A stretch of 64,000 nt of DNA from contig NC_059393.1 of NCBI RefSeq assembly GCF_019703515.2, positions 14,867,001-14,931,000 on the forward strand, written 5' to 3'. Shown piece after piece: positions 59,593 to 64,000 of the stretch. The stretch is from Myxocyprinus asiaticus. Lineage: Eukaryota > Chordata > Actinopteri > Cypriniformes > Catostomidae. The notes under the pieces are model-generated. The model searched no databases, was not told where the DNA came from, and was given only the letters and a program-made list of their open reading frames with translations. The translations under genes were made by a program, and so were the position numbers. Each line of letters starts with the position of its first letter. Position 1 is the first letter of the stretch.

Positions 59593-60739
59593 CTTACTAT
59601 GTATAATTATAGTGGTTCTTATGAATGAAAATAATTAAATATCATTCTACTTTGTGTTTATTTAGATAAAATTATTTATTGATTATTTAAAATAGATTTT
59701 TTTTTTTTTTTTTTTTTACTGTATTTTATTTCTTGCACTAAACATTTTGAATCATATTGGCTACAATGGCTGTTTGGCAAAAAGGATGGTTCCTTTGGAT
59801 TGAAAAATATAGCTTAAATATATTGATATACTGTAATTATATTAGCTATGTTCTCATATTGGCTATAGCCCTAAAACACACTATAATCTGATAGCAACAA
59901 GGTATAAACACTAACTATAGACTTAACACAATCACCACATACTACAAAAAGTAACTGTGTATTAGATTTACTGTATATGTTCTCAATTTTTTATTTTTAT
60001 TTTTTATTTTTATGAAAGCATTATCATCTTGACCTGGCAAATTACCGTAAATTATCTACAGATAGACAGAAACAGAATTTAAGGACAATCCAGATCACAA
60101 AACTTCTTGGGCTGTCTCATCTCACAGGAAGAAAGACTTTCAATAAGTGCACTTTTGTCTGTATTTCTCTTTTATTGTATAATTTAGCACACTTCAGTTT
60201 CAGCCTGAGAAAGCCTCTAAAACACTCTAAAAGAAGTTAGCCTGATGGAAAGGAATTTCATGTATGCGACATTTCAAAGAAAGTCAAATGACAGCACATG
60301 CCGTATGCTTTTTAAGAGAGACACTTAAAAAGTGTGTGTAATGAGACTAATGGATAACTGGAGAAGATTGATTTCGGATGGAAAGATGAGGTGGATCATT
60401 TTTTCCAAATGCAGCTGTATAGCAATTATAAATACATCATTCTTTAGTATCATTTCATCCCCCATCGTTTCTCGAATTGGCACCAGTCCTGACTGCTATA
60501 ATAGATTCATCAGCACCTTAAAATTGAGCACAAGGGAATAGATGCTTGCCACTCTTGGGAACCTTTGAATGTGGTTTTATACTGCAATTTGCAAAATTCT
60601 GGGAATTTTCAGCAGAAGCATTATAAGGGGAGGAGACAGACCACTCGTGTATATAGAGCATTCGTAATTCTAAATATGGCAGCTATAGTCCCGTCTTTCA
60701 GTTAAAAGAGCTAATCATATGTTTTTTTGTTTTTGTTTT
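59593..60739. other. Unique AT-rich intronic sequence
   Basis: A poly-T tract lies at about 59697-59717; no gene. Confidence 0.4.
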
Positions 60740-61024
60740 TTTTGTGCAAGCATTTACACACCCTCCCAAACATTTCTGCATCTGTGCGCTCTGTTTTTCA
60801 ATTAAACATAAGTAAACATAGATTGGATGCTAGATTATTGTTTTTTATCGTTGCACCGTTGACTGTTTTTTCACCGTGTTGTGCATGAGCGCCAAAGTTT
60901 TTAGACAGCATGTCACGTTAAACAAACCCTCAACTTTTAAAAATGTGTCATGCATTCTTTTCTATTTGTTGTGCTGAGTCTAGCTTTACTAGTGCAAGAA
61001 CGCATCCAGTCTGAACGGCCCCTA
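60740..61024 (+). repeat. Dispersed repeat with gacagcatgtc core
   Basis: Contains tttttagacagcatgtcacg, then aacttttaaaaatgtgtcat, and ends gtctgaacggcccctaaat. Confidence 0.65.
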
Positions 61025-61070
61025 AATGACAACATAATTTTTATTTTTGGGTGAACTTTGTCTTTAATTG
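61025..61070. repeat. Right end of the TTTAAAGGGATAGTTCACCC family
   Basis: Reads aatttttatttttgggtgaa then ctttgtctttaa. Confidence 0.5.
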
Positions 61071-63487
61071 GTCTTTGTTGTCAGACTGTGGAAAAATACC
61101 TTGATGCACCATCAGGCTTGCCCTCTCAAACCACTTTTTCCTCTCCGTTTTTTGCTCCATTTGTCAGCTAGACTAGACACGTATCATTTACAGGTACATT
61201 ATTTATGACGCTTACCACACCTCCAAAAATACCCGTGCAGCAGACAGACACCAGACCTTGGCTGATACACATGGGTACGGTGGGGACTCCAGGAGCAATG
61301 CACTATTAAAGAGAGCCCATGCTGCTTCAGAGGGCAAAGTAAAAAGGCTTTAAACGATGCCTGCATGCTTTAACCGGAAACTGTGTGTGTGTGCATGTCA
61401 TGTTGTCCAGCATGAGCTGGTGATTACTCCACCAGGCAAGGCAAATGAGAGTGCAGGTAATGGAGAAAGAAGTGCTCGCTATAGTCGGCTGTAAAATCCT
61501 CGCCGTTTGAGGATCTGTAACATTCGCTGTGATGTGTGAAAAAATGTCCAGCACATTAGCATTGATAACTGTGCACTTTCATTATGTACATGTGGATTTT
61601 CAAATATTTTTTTCAATGCTTATTGTCTTTGCTCTTGATTTTCAGGGCTTAAAGCAATGATCCAGATTTGCATGGTATTTCAGGGTGAAAACCTGTGTCT
61701 TATTCACTAACCACCCACAATCTAATTTAAGCAGCTCAATCAGCACTGAAATAGCTCTGTGTCTAGAGTATTTAAATCATTATTTAAGCATTCTCATTCC
61801 TTTCCATGCAAACAAACCTATCTATGTAAATTAGGCACATTATAGATTCCACTTTATTCACAAAACTCTGTGATATTTGCCCAGCACAATTAACATTGCG
61901 CTTTAACCGCCCGAGGAAAGCAGGCGGTAAACTGAATTTTATTTTAAAAGAGAAATTAATTAACATTTTCTATTGATCAGCACAGATTTTGTGGGTGTGT
62001 TTGCCTGATCTGCATTATTAATTTAGTAAATGGGCACCAAACAAGCGCAGACAGCGCAAACAAATTAACAGCGCTTTTAAGGGGCGCAATTCATTCTAAG
62101 TGAATTCCAGACTCCATGTTTTTAGTGTTCCAGGAGTCTGGGAATTTTGCTTACATGTGGTTTGTTTTTAGTTAGTTCTACATTTTATTATAAATTTAGA
62201 GTACATTTAAGTGCGAACTTATTGATGAAGCATGATTTCTGCGTGAAAACATTCACGCACCATTTTATTAAATGCACAAATACTTTCGAACATGCGTTTA
62301 GTGAGTGAGACACAATGCTTTCAAAATCTTTTGCAAATGAAGACAGAAATATAAAATTGCAGCAAGAGCAGTTTCCACAACAATGACAACAAAAAACATA
62401 CTGTGTAGGCACTGTTTCTTATTGCCCCCATAATAATCATGATGGGATGGCTAAGAACACAAAGGCAGTGCATGGCTTTAAATGACTGCCGTTACCTTTG
62501 GCTACAGGAACTCTGACCTGACACCTAAACCAATCTTTCTGGAGAACTTAATCTTCAAAGAGCACTTTGATGGCAGGGGAAGCTTATTGGATAGATCAGA
62601 GCCTGAGTGGCTTTTCACTTCAGATTAGCTTCCCTGACATGAGCTCATGACTAATAACAGAGATGCACTATCATAAAAAAGGAACCAGAGATCACAGTGT
62701 TGGAAAGGATGCAGCCTAAGTAATCAGTGTAAGAAATTGGCATTAACACCCATACACGGACTGGTATCAAATAAAGAGCTCCATTGCTTTATAAATTATG
62801 TAAAAAAAAAATAAAAATAAATAAATAAAAACTTGAAAAATGCAGTGATTGCATGTGTGCATTTCACAAAGGGATCCAAATCAAATCTGGTCTTGATTCC
62901 GATTCCACTTAATGAATCCGATTTATCAGCAATTCGTTTAGTACATTTGAGGAAGCCCCTCCCCTTCAATTATGTGTTCTACACAAACCAAAACAATAAA
63001 AACTATACTATTTTTGGTACCATGTTTATTATTATTATCACTATTATTTTATTCTTTTTTTGAATCACAACAAAACTGTTGTAAATGGGTATCTTTAACT
63101 ACACTTTTTCATTTAAACAACAACACTGATTTCTGAAGTCTAACAAGCAATATATACACTTAATACAGTAACAGTTCTCAGTTAATTTGGAATTGGACAT
63201 GAAGAAAGTATAAATTGCGATTTAGATTTAGATGTTAATTCAGTAATCGGTCTGACAGGTTCAAATGGTACCTCATATGTTCAAGATGAGATTTGTGAGT
63301 CTTTTCGAACGATTCATTTAAAAGAACAGGCCAATAAGAGTTGTTCACTGACCAATCGTAGTACACCAGTCGCACAATGTGTGTGTTATTTATTTATTTA
63401 TTTTTATCTGACATCATGCTGTAGATTACGTAGTGGCACAACGATACAAGAAATGCTGTATTTCAGAGTTACAGAGTACTGACCTTC
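61071..63487. other. Unique intronic sequence
   Basis: No gene or complete mobile element recognised; A/T-rich low complexity occurs at about 62800-62832. Confidence 0.45.
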
Positions 63488-63502
63488 AAGAACTGTTAAT
63501 GA

Positions 63503-63920
63503 GGGGGGCCTGTGTAGCTCAGCGACTATTGACGCTGACTACCACCCCTGGAGTCGCGAGTTCGAATCCAGGGTGTGCTGGGTGACTCCAGCCAGGTCTC
63601 CTAAGCAACCAAATTGGCCCGGTTGCTAGGGAGGGTAGAGTCACATGGGGTAACCTCTTCGTGGTCGCGATTAGTGGTTTTCGCTCTCAATGGGGTGTGT
63701 GGAGAGTAGCATGAGCTTCCACATGCTGTGAGTCTCCGCGGTGTCATGCACAGCGAGCCACGTGATAAGATGCGTGGATTGACTGTCTCAGAAGCGGAGG
63801 CAACTGAGACTTGTCCTCTGCCACCCGGATTGATGTGAGTAACCGTGCCACCATGAGGACCTACTAAGTAGTGGGAATTGGGCATGCCATATTGGGGAGA
63901 AAAGGGAATTAAAAAAAAAG
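63503..63920 (+). repeat. tRNA-derived SINE, intact copy 2, with 15-bp target duplication
   Basis: The head ggggggcctgtgtagctcag has the A box. The B-box region gcgagttcgaatccaggg is nearly perfect. The body matches the copy at 19193-19636 (cctaagcaaccaaattggcc ... ctgccacccggattg). The A-rich end follows ggggagaaaaggg. A perfect 15-bp direct repeat aagaactgttaatga stands at 63488-63502 and 63921-63935. The minus-strand frame across it is not a gene. Confidence 0.94.
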
Positions 63921-64000
63921 AAGAACTGTTAATGAAACCGAACATTATGAAAATAATTTATTAACTGTATTTATTTAGGCCACGTCCACACTACTTTGAA

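Larger units (their letters stand above)
46158..64000 (+). other. Downstream CELF intron (partial, at least 17.8 kb)
   Basis: The next CELF exon should encode the start of RRM2 (DRKLFVGML...). I did not find that peptide between the donor and the end of the window, so this intron continues beyond it. Mobile elements inside are listed separately. Confidence 0.65.

Overview
This is vertebrate nuclear DNA, almost certainly from a cyprinid (carp-like) ray-finned fish. It is AT-rich, has no operons or dense coding, and is crowded with fish-type mobile elements: tRNA-derived SINEs with L2-like tails, Tc1/mariner, hAT, PIF/Harbinger-like and TTAA-flanked miniature elements, an L1/Tx1-type LINE, an L2 3' end, a small LTR retrotransposon, and many microsatellites. 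Cyprinid is my inference from the repeat families, several of which I know from carp and zebrafish relatives.

The only host coding sequence I can support is one 49-base exon on the + strand (46109-46157). It encodes MTRPIQVKPADSESRG plus one base of the next codon, with a good branch point, pyrimidine tract, acceptor and donor. This is the short linker exon between RRM1 and RRM2 of a CELF3-6 subfamily RNA-binding protein (CELF4 or CELF5 most likely). The window is therefore best read as the end of one very long intron (more than 46 kb), the exon, and the start of another (more than 17.8 kb). I found no neighbouring CELF exon.

Layout. 1-9 kb: unique intron with a hAT miniature element (948-1206), a second hAT element (4592-4891) and a 72-bp minisatellite (5997-6970) split by another element. 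9-12.5 kb: an internally deleted Tc1-like element, a 62-bp-arm palindrome around (TA)n, and a 1.1-kb hAT-type element. 13-28 kb: SINEs, a TTAA-flanked miniature element carrying an intact SINE insertion, more miniature elements, and a Harbinger-like element that still holds a Myb-like reading frame. 31-35 kb: diverged duplications, a (CTAT)n/(CTGT)n microsatellite, and a GTACCATGGTAC-rich array split by a Tc1-like remnant. 36.9-39.2 kb: a 2.3-kb non-autonomous LTR retrotransposon with a 5-bp target duplication. 39.6-43 kb: a three-level nest (miniature element, then LINE, then a Tc1 element whose transposase has one visible nonsense codon). 45-46.2 kb: a hAT element, then the CELF exon. 46.2-58 kb: mostly unique intron with an L2 3' end, miniature elements and (CA)n tracts. 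58.1-59.6 kb: a terminal-inverted-repeat element whose core is a telomere-like GGTTAGGG minisatellite. 59.6-64 kb: unique intron, ending with a second intact SINE.

The reading frames other than the exon are mobile-element genes or chance frames. I see no undescribed enzymatic or defence system. The unusual content is structural: nested insertions with readable target duplications, repeat arrays inside transposons, and miniature-element families that I cannot name.
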